Source: Lichenostomus cassidix (taxonomy: Eukaryota > Chordata > Aves > Passeriformes > Meliphagidae). From it: a stretch of DNA of 64,000 nucleotides. The stretch covers positions 52,806,561 through 52,870,560 of the forward strand of contig CM039179.1 of assembly GCA_008360975.2 (NCBI GenBank), in the 5' to 3' direction. The notes beneath the pieces are model-generated. The model was not told the origin of the DNA. It did no database searches and saw only the letters and a list, made by a program, of their open reading frames with translations. A program made the position numbers and the translations under genes. Shown here piece by piece: positions 1-12,905 of this stretch (position 1 is its first letter; the number at the start of each line of letters is the position of its first letter).

Positions 1-3000
1 CTGACGGAATGGGGTTAAAAATAAATCCTCAAGTGGGCCAGCAAACTGAAACTTCTTGGGAAAAAGTGGTTTAGCAAATGTCAGTTTTCTGTTGTTATTT
101 TCACAAGAAAAGGTCTGATACTGCTAAGTGTTTCTCAAAAGGGAGGTTACTTTAATACAGAGGTAAAGATATATAATAGTGATTGTATAGAATAAATAGT
201 TCTTTAGGTGTTTGAAGGATTTAGAGGGAAAACTACAAAGGGAAGAGATGTGGTTTCATGCATTTTATTTTTGCTTGAAATGTCTAGATTGCCCTTCTAA
301 ACAATAAAAGAGATTAATTTTCAATGAACTGTGAGGGGATTTTAAGGAGACATCTTGATGAGCCTTGGCACTGGTTGCGAGCCATTTTAGTGGGATTTGT
401 ATATTCATTCACTCAGAGACTATAGTCTTCTGAATGCAAAGCTGATATTACAAGAAATTTTGCTTGATGAGGAAGCACATAATTTGACCTGAAGGTCACA
501 TTACATTTTCTCTTGTGTTGAAGTATTATGGATAGTATTAATCTGTATTTGTCTTTTGTTTTCTGCTATATCTTATCATGATTCATTGCCATTACAATAG
601 CAAATAGCCTGTCAACACATTTACTGGACCGTAACCCTCTTGGGATAATCACTGAATTTTCATCAAGACTGCAATGATTAGTGTTTCTGATTATGATAAT
701 CAAATAACTAATTAGCTATCATGTTTCAGAAAAGACATAAAATTAAAAATGTTTTCAGAATGTGTTAAGACACAAGTTTTAGATACCTCCACTTTTTTTT
801 TTTCCTAGAAAGCTTAGAACATGTAGGATGAAATGGAGGTTGCTAATTTTTACTGAAAGGGAGCTGAGTTGTTTCTCACGCTGTCCTGTACTTCTGTTCC
901 TTCCCCATAATTTTGAGCGTAGCTGATTGAAAAATCCTGTGCGATTACTACTGGACTGTGTAAGAGAAGGCAACACATTTTGTTTCTGGGGTTTGTATTT
1001 TTCCCTTTTCCCTTTTCCTTATATCTCGTGCCCTCTTTTTCAGATTTTCAGAAGTGTTAAAATCTGATTAGATGTCAGTGAAAGGCAGAGAAAGGTCTTA
1101 TCTTCACAGATTGCCTCACAGTGGTGTTGCATTGTGGCACTGAGATGGTGTTCTTCTCACCTTTATGTCTATTTTCCCTTTTTGTATTTGAACATGATGA
1201 AAACTTGTGGTGTTTCATTCAGATTTCCTGTCTTCAGAAGTGAGTGTCTGACTGGAATTTCTGGGCTTTGGTGTTTTCTTATTTGTGTGGTTGGTTGCTT
1301 TTTTTTTGGTTTTGGTTTTTAAAATTTGTTTATTTGTTTAATGATATGTCAGAGAAAGAAGGCAGCACAAGGAATGCTAGAATTTGTTACAGGATTCATT
1401 ACAGGCAATTTCAGTTCCTTGCTCTTTTCCGGAACTACTGTTGGATCCAGATACTTATAATTGCATTGTTTTCCACTCTGTCCTTCATCTGAGCTCATTT
1501 TAAATGTCACAGAGAGAGGTGGTGACATTATGCTAATTTGTAATGGATTCCAGTGTTACATTGCCCCATTTCTTTGACCTCAGCAAAGAGCACTTGCTGA
1601 GAAGAACAGAGGATGATTACCTCCCCTCTGAGCATGAACTAGCTGCTATGGCTACATGACCTTGGATTTAAAGAATAAACTCTAAAATTGCTGTGCAGAG
1701 GTTGTACAGGTTTTGTGCCTAAAACAAAGGAAGGATTTCAAAGAGAATTTTTTCTCCTCTGTGGTTGAATTTATAGATTCTTCCTCATACAATATATCTC
1801 TTATTCAGAAATTCCCTTGTGCTAAGCTTGTGAGATCAATTTTCAGTAAATGTGAAAAGGAATGTGGCTCACATATATTTAGGATATGCTCTTTAAGAGG
1901 TGTGAAGCTTTTATAGGTGAATTAGATGAAAGACAAAGTATTGGAGTTTATCATGAGTTCATGGCTGGAATTAGACTGTACCTGTATCACGATAAGGATC
2001 TTGCCTGAAAGATTGCTGTGGTTTGATCCTCCTGCAGCCTAAATGCAGGAATTATTGAGCTCACAACTACAAAAAGACTCTCAAAGCAGCCCCTGAAACT
2101 ATATCAATTCTAAACTGCTAGAATATAAAAAAATGGTGACAGGATCAAAGCCATAGTCCAGCCATTACTGCTCTTTTTGAGAGAGAACTGAGCAGGGTCA
2201 TGTGAGAGGACCCTATGAATGGTGGAATTGAAGGAAGATTTCAATCTCCCTTTGAAAATATACTGGCATTAATATGATTTTGAAGAGCATGAATAAGAAG
2301 CTCTATAGTCAAAGAACTGCTGCAGGAGAAGGTTTTTGGCCTTTTTAAAGTCAGTTACAATTACACTGTAGCTCCAAATAAGAGGTGAGTAAAGCCTGAG
2401 GACATAATTCTGAATTCATTCCTCACCCAAAACTCCCCCTCATGCTCCGTGGGAGGATAAGCGGGAGTTCTGTGTTATGCAACACTGTTTCAGTTCTTGA
2501 TTTTGGTTCAGGGGGAAAGAAAAATCCATTGTGCAATTTACTAATTTCTTCTGAATCAAACAAAGCAAAACTAAAGAGAAAAATTCAGTAAACAGATTTG
2601 AATTCCTTTTGGAAAAAAGAATCTGGTTCCTCGAGATGTGTTCTGGTACTTTGATTTTGAAAGATTAGGTGCCTCACACTTGGGGAAAGTCAAAGGCAAT
2701 TGATCTCTGTCCATGGAATAACTAATATTTTCATATAATACTTTTGATTTTGAATCTTGACACTAATTATGTTTTTCTCTTGATGGTTACCAGATCATTA
2801 ATGGTACTGAAGTGAAATCTCTAAGACTATCAATGACTTGATGGATTTGATTTTTTCCATCAGCAGAATCAGAAGAGTAAAACTGTGCTCTGAACAGATG
2901 CAGAGTGAATGTCAGTTGTAGGTTACTGTAGAATTTCCCCCTCCATCTTATAGGTGGGTTTTATTTGTTCTTGAAGGAATAGACCTTGGCTTTGGTACCC

Positions 3001-5164
3001 CTTTGAGCTTCACAGATTACAAAATTTCGAAACAGGTTAGATTTTTGTTGATTTAAAATAAGGGAGAGAACACTGATCTTAGTAAAAAAACCCCAAGCTT
3101 TTCAGTCATACTCAAGGTATTCCTGTCTTTATCTTCAGCATCTTTTCCCCCCTTGAAGCTTGCAGTTGTTTGGGCTGCAAAGTTGGCAGGAAAAAAAGCT
3201 TACGATAGTATAGAAAGATGATTTTAATGTTCATTATATTCTTATCTTACATAGTGCATGTTTGTGAATCAACTTACTTCAAAATGTCACCTTTGTTCTG
3301 GTCACATTCACTGTCCCAAGGTCCAAATAAAGTACGTTCTGTGTCTAAAATGATCACTTTTGTGGGCGTGCACATGTACTTGTGTAGATTATGAACAGGG
3401 TTTTTTTGGTGTATGTGTGCTGAGAATATCCCTAATGTTAAGACCCTAATGTATTATTAAAATCTACAAAAATAAATCATATTTCTGTTGGCTTTCTTTT
3501 TCTATAAATTTCTAAACATATGCAAAGAAAAGAATTGAACTATTTGCTTACATGTCCAATCACATCTATAACAGCTGTTGAAATGTATCTGCTTGTGAAT
3601 TGTGTGAGGTGCTTGGAAAGGTATTACAGTTTTATATAGCAAGAGGTAAATTTGAACTCTGAGCTAAAATACAGCTAGTTTCCATATTTAGACAGGCAAT
3701 CACTTATTTTAATCAGATCTCAGTATTACAGTGTCGTACTTCACCTGTTTCAGAAATAAATTTCTGTGGGAATATGCTGCGCAGGAGGTTGGGGATTTTT
3801 TTAGCACTGTGGTAAGGTCATATTTCATATTAAAAATGTGAAAGGAGGTAATTCTGTGGTGTAAATCTAAGATTATAAAATTGTATGATACAAATAGTAT
3901 GTTCACTACACTTAAAACGCTTCAGTTCTTTAGTAGAGTTAGTCTACTTAGCAGCAAGTGGAAATCCTTTAGCTACCAATGAAAATAGCTGATGTATTGC
4001 TAACGCATTATTTGGACCAAAATGGCATTTATATTGATCTGATTGAAAAGTTACAAATGCCTACATTTCTTACTTTAATTTATTTTAAACATGATCTCGA
4101 GAAAATCACAGTGATCTGTAATGCAGATGTGTAGAGCTGTTATCCTATTGCCATTTGAAACATTTTGTTGCATTTTCCTCCTATGAAATAAATTTTTGAC
4201 AAGGCAATGACTGTAGGTGAGGAAGCAGCAAGGCAGATCCCATTACTGTTTAAAGTATGCTTTAAAAAGATTTTTTTTAAATGCATACCCATGGCAATTT
4301 GGCCAGAACCGGGGTATAAAATTCAAATACAATGCCTATGAACCATTGAAACCTGAGAAATAGGCACAGAACATCTGAAAAATGTGATCCATACCAAAAT
4401 GTTTCTGCATTCCTTCTGCTTTGTGAATAGTGACTTAAAATTGCATCTGGTTTGGATATTGTAAGATGTAAAGATGGACAGTACTTGATTGTGAATCACT
4501 GCAGTTGGGCTTTGAAACACAAGATTGACTTTCCTAAATGTGAGGTTTTGCTTACCATTCTCCAATTGGTTGTTTTTTTCTTCATTTTTTTCCCTTGGCA
4601 CACTTAACACATTGTTGGATTTTAGCTCAACTAGTCTGGTTTGCATATTGCAGATCATTTACTAGACACCTTCTGGGTTACTTTCAAAAAGGATGCCATT
4701 TTTCAGTTCTTAAATAAATCACCAACAATTCCATTGTAATTGTACATTTAATGTATTCTTGGCAAACCCTTATTTTCAGGGGGTAAATGAAATAGTGGTT
4801 TATGTTTCTGCACTATGTTGGCTGTTACATGTATAACAAATACACTGTTAAACTTCAGTTCTAATTTGAGTATTGTCAAGGAATACTAGTTTATTTTTCC
4901 TCTTTCATTATTCACTTTTAAACAGGACAGTTAAAAATGGATCTGGTTTAAATTAATTTTCCCTGATATTTTTAGGTGTGTTTAATTATGAACATATGCC
5001 ATGGAGCTAAGTGTTCTAAATGCACTCTAATTGAAATAAAACATGCAGTGGAAAAAAATGTTATCATTCTATGATATCTTTACATCTCAATTTAGTATTA
5101 GTATCACAGTTTCAGAGTTAAAGGAGGAGAGTTATTATTAATATTACATATATCCCTGATTCAC
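1..5164. other. AT-rich non-coding DNA, no gene seen
   Basis: This stretch is interrupted by stops in every frame. Its longest frames (for example 111 codons on the minus strand at 4323-4658) show no domain, no codon bias and no family I recognise. Short poly-T and poly-A runs are scattered through it (for example T-runs near 790 and 1300). AATAAA strings are frequent, as expected in AT-rich DNA, and are not evidence of gene ends. No CpG cluster, tRNA-like fold or recognisable transposon was seen. It is probably intergenic or intronic. Confidence 0.6.
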
Positions 5165-5520
5165 TCCTTATCCGCTGTTGGTTGTTGATTTCCACTGTGA
5201 GCACCATCCCTCTTCACACAGACCTGGAAACCCTTGTCAGTGAAGACTCAGGCAAAGAAAGCGTTCAGTACCTCAGCCTTGCTTGTGCCTGCTGTCACTT
5301 AAGATACCTGCACTATTCAGTAATGGTACAATGTTTTTGTTGTTCACCCTTTCACTAACTGCATCATGCTAGAAATTCTTGTTATTCTTATATGTATTTC
5401 AAGTGTCAGTTTTAGGTGGGTTTTTGCTGTCCTAACATCAGCCCTCTGTGCCCTAGAAGTGCTTTTAAATTGCTCCTTTTGTAACTTGTTCTGCTTTCAT
5501 CTCTTGTAAAATGCCTTTTT
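5165..5520 (-). mobile_element. CR1 LINE, eroded internal fragment
   Basis: Read on the plus strand, this region follows the antisense of the bird CR1 ORF2 zone just upstream of the reverse-transcriptase core. The best kept part is at about 5238-5280, where the antisense of the AEVLNAFFASVF-type segment can be followed (GTGAAGACTCAGGCAAAGAA, then a stretch ending in GTACCTCAGCC). The match continues more weakly toward 5520 through the zone that encodes the LELNLA/KGFYKYI-type linker. CR1 is an autonomous non-LTR retrotransposon. This copy has neither the 3' end nor the 5' end and no intact frame, so it is a dead internal piece. It lies 50 bases from a separate CR1 in the opposite orientation. 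The boundaries are approximate, and the identification is from remembered consensus. Confidence 0.65.
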
Positions 5521-5569
5521 TTGCATTGGAACAATACACTATCACACAACTCTATGTAGTTGTGTGGCC

Positions 5570-6092
5570 AGCAGGGCGAGGGAGGTGATTCTGCCCCTCT
5601 TCTGGGGTTCCCAGCACAGGAAGGACATCAGCCGGTTCGAGTGAGTCCAGAGGAGGGCCACCCAGAAGGTTAGAAGGATGGAGTGCCTCTCCTCTGAGGA
5701 AAGGCTGAGAGAGTTGGGGTTATTCAGCCTGGAGAAGAGAAGGGTTTGAGGTTACCTAATGGCAGCCTTCCAGTACCTGAAAGGAGCCTACAAGAAAGAT
5801 GGAGAGGGACTTTTTACAAGAGTGTGTAGTGACAGGACAGGGAGCAATAGCTTTAAACTCAAAAATAATAGGTTTAGGTTAGATATCAGGAAGAAACTCG
5901 TTACTGTGAGGGTAGTGAAGCATTGGAACTGGTTGCGCCAAGACACTGTGGATGCCCATCCCTGGAGATGTTTAAGGCCACATTAGAAGCAGCTCTTGAG
6001 GAGCAATTTGGTCAAGTGGCAGGTGTCCCTGCCCACGGTTGGAACTAGATAAACTTTAGGGTCCCTTCCAACTCAAGCCATTCTATGATTCT
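5570..6092 (+). mobile_element. CR1 LINE, 5'-truncated copy with 3' terminus
   Basis: This is the clearest CR1 copy in the window. It begins at GGCCAGCAGGGCGAGGGAGG and follows the consensus through AGGAGGGCCACC, GGCTGAGAGAGTTGGGGTT, TTCAGCCTGGAGAAGAGAAG and GGTGTCCCTGCCCA. It ends at 6081-6092 with TTCTATGATTCT, the 8-bp-periodic tail typical of CR1. CR1 inserts by target-primed reverse transcription and is usually 5'-truncated, as here. About 60 bases are missing relative to consensus near 5600-5612, where CCCTCTT joins GGGGTTCCCAGC. No poly-A tail or target-site duplication is seen, which is normal for CR1. Of the copies in this window it is among the least diverged. Confidence 0.93.
5759..5986 (+). 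pseudogene. CR1 ORF2 C-terminal remnant, frameshifted
   Basis: This frame encodes the extreme C-terminal part of the CR1 ORF2 protein (endonuclease-reverse transcriptase). Diagnostic words are AAFQYLKGAYKK, then LFTRVCSDRT, then FRLDIRKK, followed by VVKHWN. The methionine at 5759 is internal to the ancestral protein and is not a true start, because the element is 5'-truncated. Around 5950 the sequence reads GATGCCCATCCCTGG, where the consensus I remember has one more C. The frame slips there from the expected VDAPSLE-type ending into VDAHPWRCLRPH and stops at 5986. The piece contains none of the catalytic reverse-transcriptase motifs and cannot have activity. It is what remains of the coding sequence in the CR1 copy at 5570-6092. 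Confidence 0.85.
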
Positions 6093-6650
6093 GAGATACT
6101 TCACTACTATGATATTATACTATATGATATAAAGAGAAATTACAGCTTTGTAAATATTCTGCTTCTTGGTGTATTATTATCCTGGGATGTGTGCAACAAT
6201 ACAAGTCAGTGCATATTTACATGTGTTTATTTATTTGCTGTTTTGGTCCAACAGTCTTTCGTGGTATACTTCAGTCTTTTTATGGGTAATTAAGTGTTTA
6301 TTCAAATTGGTTGGGAGGTATTTCAGTAGTATTTAACATGTACCAAGACTGACTGAGTGTGCATCAGGCAGAGTGGATAAGAATCAACATCCTTTTCCCG
6401 ATAAACACATTTTTTGAGAATATTGTAAGAATTGACCCAAGTTGTTGAATAAGCAAGATGGAAATCACAGTTTTCCATCTTAAGGTTTCAACCCTACAAA
6501 AATGTAATAGTCAGGTAAGTGCTTTGCAGGAATAAAGTGGCTACTGATGGTAGTAAGGTATTTTTCAGGTGTAAAGCTATATAAATATATGTGTATGGGA
6601 TTCGTGTATATACATTTGTATCTAAACATAAACAAATGGTTATTTGATTA

Positions 6651-6680
6651 CCTTCCTCCTCCCCCACCCCTCCTCCCCCC
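6651..6680. repeat. C-rich pyrimidine tract (G-rich on minus strand)
   Basis: Thirty bases are all C or T except a single A at 6666, and C-runs of 5, 4 and 6 lie close together. On the minus strand this gives G-runs of 6, 4 and 5 followed by three GG pairs. That is a possible two- or three-tetrad G-quadruplex, or a triplex-prone mirror-like tract. It stands out in an otherwise AT-rich neighbourhood. Confidence 0.7.
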
Positions 6681-8185
6681 ATTTTGATCTCTAGTTTTGA
6701 AGAAATTTACCACTTAGTTTTCTAAGGGACTCGGAGTATAATCCTTACCTATTCCTTCCACTCCATGTTCCTTAAACTCTCTTTCCTCACTAAAGGATAT
6801 GAAAGAATCTGTTTCCTGCAGGGCTTTTAAATTTAGAACATGGGGTTCTTAATGAGGGAGTAGAAATTGAAGCAAATAAATAAATAAAACACGGTTTAGT
6901 GAGGAATAACTGGTGTAGCTGAGTCAGTCCTGATGTGTGTTGGTATTTTAATGTGTCCTACAGCATAAATACAAGACTCCTGCCTCCTTAATTATAGCAA
7001 ACACATTTTATAATGGTTCTATTGATCTTTTGTGAACAGTGTTGATCTTGTAGGAAGGGTAGATGGAGCAACTAAATAACAATGTGCACTGCTATTGCTT
7101 TCCAGCAGGGTACTGGCACTGAGTGCTTCTTAAAAATACTCAATGATATGTGTAATTTATGTAGCATATATTTTCAATATTCTAAAAAGCAAGTTAATAT
7201 CGTTCTCAATTTCATGACTGGGATTATTATCAGCGTCTGTCATTCATAGGAAATTACATCCCAAAATCTCAGTAGATAGTGTGTAGCTGCTGTAAAAGCT
7301 AGTGAGATGAGGTAATGCAGTGTAGGCAGTACAGATTGTCCCTGATGGAATACAGATTGAATATAGTGTTTGGAAGAACTTTCGCCAATCACTGAAAATA
7401 GTCATTATGTAATTAAAATGAAAGAAATGCCTTCCTGGATTGAGTGACTTTTTAATAAGGAAACCAATTAGTGATCTTAAAATAACAATGATATTTCAAG
7501 CTGGATAAACCTTGCAGAAAAGTGGTAGCAAGGATCATAAAGTACAATTAAGTTCAAGCTATCCTGCCTTTTTTCAGTCACTTATCAACACCCTTTTTGC
7601 CCACAAGTGCTGAGTTCCAGTACTGAGAAGGAAATCTCTGAACTTGTCTAGAGAATCTGGTTTTTGTGTTAAGCTGTATTCAGTTACTGATTAGATATAA
7701 TAGCTAATCCTGAGGTACAGAATATAGAACTCTAATTTTTCTTTCCTGTTCTTAAGCTGTTTATTTAATCTAATATTTTCTTATTTAAGTACAGTTTGGA
7801 AACACAAGCTGCCTGTATAAACTGTGTCAAATATCTCAGTCCAGGAGACAGACAAAATCTTTCTGATGTTACTCACAAGGGATAGTTTTGCATAATTCAG
7901 TGCAATTGGAAAGAGTATTTGATAATAAGAATAAAGGTCAGAAACACGGGAGGAAAAATTGTCTTCCTTTTACAAACAAAAAGCATAAGTACACTATGTA
8001 CCAAATATAATGTGTCATTGGATGGGGGAATGAATTGTGTGGGATCTGACAAGTTCCCTGTACTATCTAATGGCATTTTAAAATCTTGTGTTTTATTGTT
8101 ACTTTTCATAAATAGTGTTTGTTACAATTTAGCCGATCTTTCAAAGAATTTACATGCTCTTCAGAAAAATGAGTAGCTATAGGAG

Positions 8186-8199
8186 GCAAGCATGCTTGC
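8186..8199. repeat. Perfect 14-bp palindrome GCAAGCATGCTTGC
   Basis: The sequence equals its own reverse complement over 14 bases. It could bind a dimeric factor or form a small cruciform. One such palindrome is only mildly unexpected in 64 kb, so the functional meaning is uncertain. Confidence 0.6.
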
Positions 8200-10150
8200 T
8201 TGTACAATTGAGACCTCTGAATTCATTCTGTGTCTCTTTCACAGGATAGAAAAGCAGCAGTATTTCAAAAGAAAACATTTAGATTTTTAAAATACTGCTG
8301 CAAAATTGCACTTGCTATCTTACTTGCTGTCAAGAAAACAGAACCTAGGGGTCCTATTCAGTGATCTTTGATGCGAAGTAATACTGATTGAAGTTGGTAA
8401 ATAATTTTTTAGCATATTTGTCATTATGGAATTTTCTTGCCTTATGTATCTATCATTGAATACTCCCTACCATAAGAAAAAATGCTGAAAACCCATAAAG
8501 ACTTTTAATAAGTAGGTAGACTGGAGTTCAAGATACCATTTTGGGACAAGTTTGCATTAGTCTGGCAAGAACTCATTCATTCGTTCTGAATTAACAAGGA
8601 TTTTTATGATGTCCTTTCTTTTAGTCTCCAGACTCCCTGTTGCAGTTGATAGCTGAGAAGAGGAAATGTTTATAAAATGTGGGGAGGATCTATGTCCTAA
8701 CTGTGTTCTCTGCAATGCTGAGTCACACTTCTGTTAAAGCATACTCAGTTCTGCTCTGTCAATAATTCGGACCACTCTAAGGTCAAAACTGCAACTCCCA
8801 TCTTGGCCTTGTGTCCTGCTTGTGACCTTGTTGTGGCAGTCCATGACCCAAATATGTACTATCTCTTTTTATGATTTGTTTTATTTGTGGGATTTGAGAC
8901 AGCTGCCATCTGAATAGGAGTGAGTAACTGATGTAAATAGGTTGTGATATATCGATAGTCTTAGCAAAGACTTGGGAACAAAGCCTTGTCTTTCCATCAA
9001 TATAGGAGTAGGAAGGAACAGAATATGCAAGATACTTGTGTTTATATATTCACTTATTCTCTTGGGCAGTCACATTTTGTATTAGCTTAAGAATTGTAAC
9101 ATCTAGTAGTGTATATGGTAAACAACAGTGATCTAGTTGGACTGTTCGAAAGGCACACAATAGACAGCTCGCAGTGAAGACTTTGTATATGCTCAGTGTA
9201 TAGTAATTAGGACTAGGCAAACCTCTAACAGAGATCCATAGTCTGGAGCTGAGTATTTATGAACCATTCAGCTTACCCATGTAAAATTATCGGACTTTCA
9301 GACTTAGAGATATTTTCAGTGATTTCCGTGACTTGCTCTGTCTGGAGCACTTTATGTTATTTTTTTTTTGCAGTGAAGCTCGTTATGGGTAATCACCTTG
9401 AGCTGTGAGTAGCTGACTAGTCTTTCACAATCATTTGGCAGTCAAATTCGGTGCAAATCAGCCTAGCAAAGTTGACAGTATTCTTCTCACAACTGAGCAT
9501 GAAATCCCTATGTGATAATTTCTCATTTGCAGAAGACTGGAAAAAGACATTATGAGGTATGTTTCTAGGGAGTCTTCATGTTTGTGTCACTGACTTTCTC
9601 CTTGATCACTTCAAGGGTTCTCTTTTATGTTGCTGTTTCCTCATTAATTTTGTTGCCATTTTCAACCTGTTTTTCAACCCCTTTTTTCTGTGTGTGTGTG
9701 TTATTTTACTGTGCCTTCTCTAGGCATTAATTTATTAATATTAGTTATATAAAATTAGACAAGGAAAAAACTCTTACCTTAATGCCATGAAGTAAAATGG
9801 TCCTGAAACAATGCTGCAGAAATACTGCTTTTCAGTCAAGCAGTTCAAAGAACGGCTTAAACTTGGCAAATATTTTTAGATTCTGGTGTTGGAAATTTCT
9901 TCGAGTCTTCTTAGTGCTTTTCGATTTTATTACATTTTTGGGTTTTGTATTTTTGATTTAGCTTAGTAATCTGTTTTTCGGAATGCTCTGAAATCACTGA
10001 GCATGTCCAGGTCAGATCCACGTTACATCATCAACAGTGTGTCACAAGCAAGCTGAGGTCAATGTAAATGTCACTGGCAGGATGGGATATTCTTCACTTA
10101 CACAGTAATTTGAAATGTTTAGAGTATGCAGTTTATTGACAAGTGCAACA

Positions 10151-10170
10151 TAGGTCTTTCATAAGACCTA
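10151..10170. repeat. Small hairpin, 7-bp stem and 6-base loop
   Basis: TAGGTCT at 10151-10157 pairs perfectly with AGACCTA at 10164-10170 around the loop TTCATA. The stem is short and a chance origin is likely. Confidence 0.45.
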
Positions 10171-10415
10171 CCACCATTAACAGATTTGCCAATAGTATCC
10201 AACTCAGTCATCTCATAAAATACTGTGATTACCTTTCTTTGGCATTCTTGTTCCACTACCATCATTGCCCAAGGTCTTACTTGGGGTCTGACTGCAGAAG
10301 CACCTGGGACTGCAGTGTAGGCAGAACAGTGTGAATATAAATTGTAAATATAGATAAAGTATAGATTTCTCTTTGAGTGCTGGGTTTGGTTCATGTGGTT
10401 CTTTCCCATCCCCAG

Positions 10416-10436
10416 CCCTCCCTTTTGGAGGGAGGG
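10416..10436. repeat. GC-rich hairpin, 7-bp stem and 7-base loop
   Basis: CCCTCCC at 10416-10422 pairs with GGGAGGG at 10430-10436 around TTTTGGA. The outer neighbours G15/T37 and A14/T38 could add a wobble pair and one Watson-Crick pair. The stem is strong for this AT-rich region, but no terminator-like or RNA role is implied in a vertebrate genome. Confidence 0.5.
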
Positions 10437-12560
10437 TTGTTGCTTATTTTCTTTCCCTCCAGAACAAACAAAGCAAGAAGTATGTAGTTGAATGTGTCTT
10501 TGACTTGTCCAGTTATGTTTGTAAGAATATGATCTGTATTTCTTCCCTTCAGACCCCTTTGTGTATCTGAAGGTACATTTGTCTAAGACAGAAAGGGAGA
10601 AACTTTATTCAGTAATTGATCAGAAGCGAATAAAGATTTCTTTTGGTGTGTGTTTTCTGTCTGAGTAGTGTGACTGTGTTTGATGCTCAGTGGTTTGCAA
10701 CTTCAAGAAAAATTTAAATTTCTGTTTCTGTGTACTCCCAAACATGAAGTGCATCCTATGAAATATAGCTTATAAGGCACCCATGCCCATGCACTCACTT
10801 TCCCTGCAAATTCTGGGAAGATTTCTCTGTCCTTCAGAAGTTAGTCTTTTCTTGCATTTTTTCACCTTTATACATCAAGACATTAGTGCAATTCTTTTAT
10901 CCCTTTCTTTTATTGCATCAATAAATGTTATTCTTGGCAAACCCTGTTTGGCAACGGCTTTTACTGCATGCTCAAATAAAAACCAGTATGGAACAGCATA
11001 CAAATAAAGTGTAATATCTTGATGTGTGAATTAGGAACTTTCAAACTGAGTTTGCTGCCTTACCATTGATGGAAGTATACTTGGAGATCCTATTTTAATA
11101 GATGGCAATGTTTGCTTCTCTTACATACTTGTTTGTACAGTGAATAAAGGATAAAAAATTATTTCTAAAGGGATTTGTCCTACCTGTGGTAGAATGCAAG
11201 TTTTGTATCAAGAACCAGTAAAAATACATATTTTCTTTCTCATTTTCCTTCCAGCTCAAAGTTATACAGATCTTCTGTTTAATTAACTTTTTGATCTTTT
11301 CTTGAGAAATAAAACTGTTACAAGATACTTGCCTTTTGCTGGTGTGGCATCTAGGCAATAATAATTACAGATTAATCATTTAACCTTTTTTTTAATACTG
11401 AGTTTCTCATTACTTAGCAGTTGAGTATGTATCATTAAACACCATGCCTCCAAATAAAGTGTGAACAGTTTTTACTGTTATTTTCTTTTAAAATAATTAC
11501 TTCCATGAAGTTTTTTTTCTTCATTTGTAAAGAAAGCATTGAATTGATCTTCTGGTTTGAAAAAAACTTTTAACAGAATAAATGTTAAAAATTAAAAAAA
11601 AAAAACAACACCTTTATCTCAAGCAGATAAACAAGATTATCATTATTAATTCTTAGTAGTTTGAACTAAGAATTCATTTTGAATTCCATCTCCTTGAATT
11701 GCTGTTCGGAAACATGACTTAGAGATTTTCTCTGGAAAAAAAAATTACCCTAGAAGGATTGACAGTGAAGTAAATGACTGTCTAAATTGATATATGTGGA
11801 ATACTTCCAGCTTGGGGTGAACATTTTGCCATATCTCATTTCTCTCAAAGGATGGAACCCCTGTAGCTGCACATGTGGTTTTCCATGAGACCAGCACAAA
11901 TTTTACTCAGTGTCAACACAGAAAATTAATCTTTGTATGAGCAAGGATTTCTTCTGTGGTTCAAGTGGGCTAAATCAAGTCTAACGGTTGAAAGAAATAG
12001 GAGACACAATTCAGAGGAACTGAAACCAGACCATTATAAACAGAGAGGGAACTCTATATAAGGTTATGCACTTAAATAAATGTTTGTTATGAAGGGGCGT
12101 AGTTGGGTGAGTCAGTGTGGAGTTCATAAAATTAAAATGCTAAAATTAAACGGGTTCAGATTCATTCTGTGAGCTCCAGAAGTTTTTTAAATCTTCTTTT
12201 AATGTCAGGAGGTCTGCTCTTTATCCAAGAATCCACTTTTAATTAGGGGTCACATCACTGTAGTAAGTGGGTGAATCACAAGTATTCAAAAATAGACATC
12301 CTTGCAGATTTATAGAATAATGCTTATTTTCAGAAGGCTTAATTGTGTGTGAAAGCAGATGGAAAATTAATGGAGTTCACTTTATGTCTGGGAGCAACTG
12401 GAATTTGAATGCAGAGTAGAACTGGCTGGAAAATGGAGGAAAAAAAATACCATTTCACTCACACCTTTCAAGTAGGATTACTTTTTTCTTTAATGGATGT
12501 TTCTGAAGCTCCCACTTCTTCCCCTGTTTTGTTCACAGAGGATGTATTTATTCCTCTTCA

Positions 12561-12603
12561 TTTCTTTTTTTCTTTCCTTTTTTTCTATTTTTTTTTTTTT
12601 TTT
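12561..12603. repeat. T-rich low-complexity tract
   Basis: The run is almost pure T with a few C and one A, ending in a run of 15 T. It is a simple-sequence stretch. The preceding CT-rich DNA resembles a polypyrimidine tract, but no exon follows that I can support. Confidence 0.75.
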
Positions 12604-12883
12604 GTCAAAACAATTGCATTTTTTGGTTTTGCAGTAATTCTCTCTTGGTTCGTCTTATGTCTTCTGGCATTTGATAAAACAATATCTGTATTTTCAGACA
12701 TTTTAAATGTACCGTTGTGATGCCTCTTCCACACCTGCAGCCTCGTTCTGCTGAATTTATGAGAAGAACCCCAGAAATATAATGAGTAAATTATTTACTT
12801 CTTGCGATCAAAACATTTTTTTTTCACTGGTGGTATGAATGAGTCAGTGAAAATTTAATAATTTCACTATTTTAACTAAATAG

Positions 12884-12905
12884 TTAATTAAAATAATTTA
12901 ATTAA
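12884..12905. repeat. AT-only inverted repeat, 9-bp arms
   Basis: TTAATTAAA at 12884-12892 and TTTAATTAA at 12897-12905 are perfect reverse complements with a 4-base centre. They sit in the most AT-rich patch of the first 15 kb (about 12,840-12,930). DNA of this kind unpairs easily. It may be only low complexity. Confidence 0.5.

Noticed and set aside
12409..12720. 103-codon plus-strand frame with a long Phe run
   Set aside because: The Phe run is the translation of a T-rich tract. A membrane-protein appearance here is an artefact.
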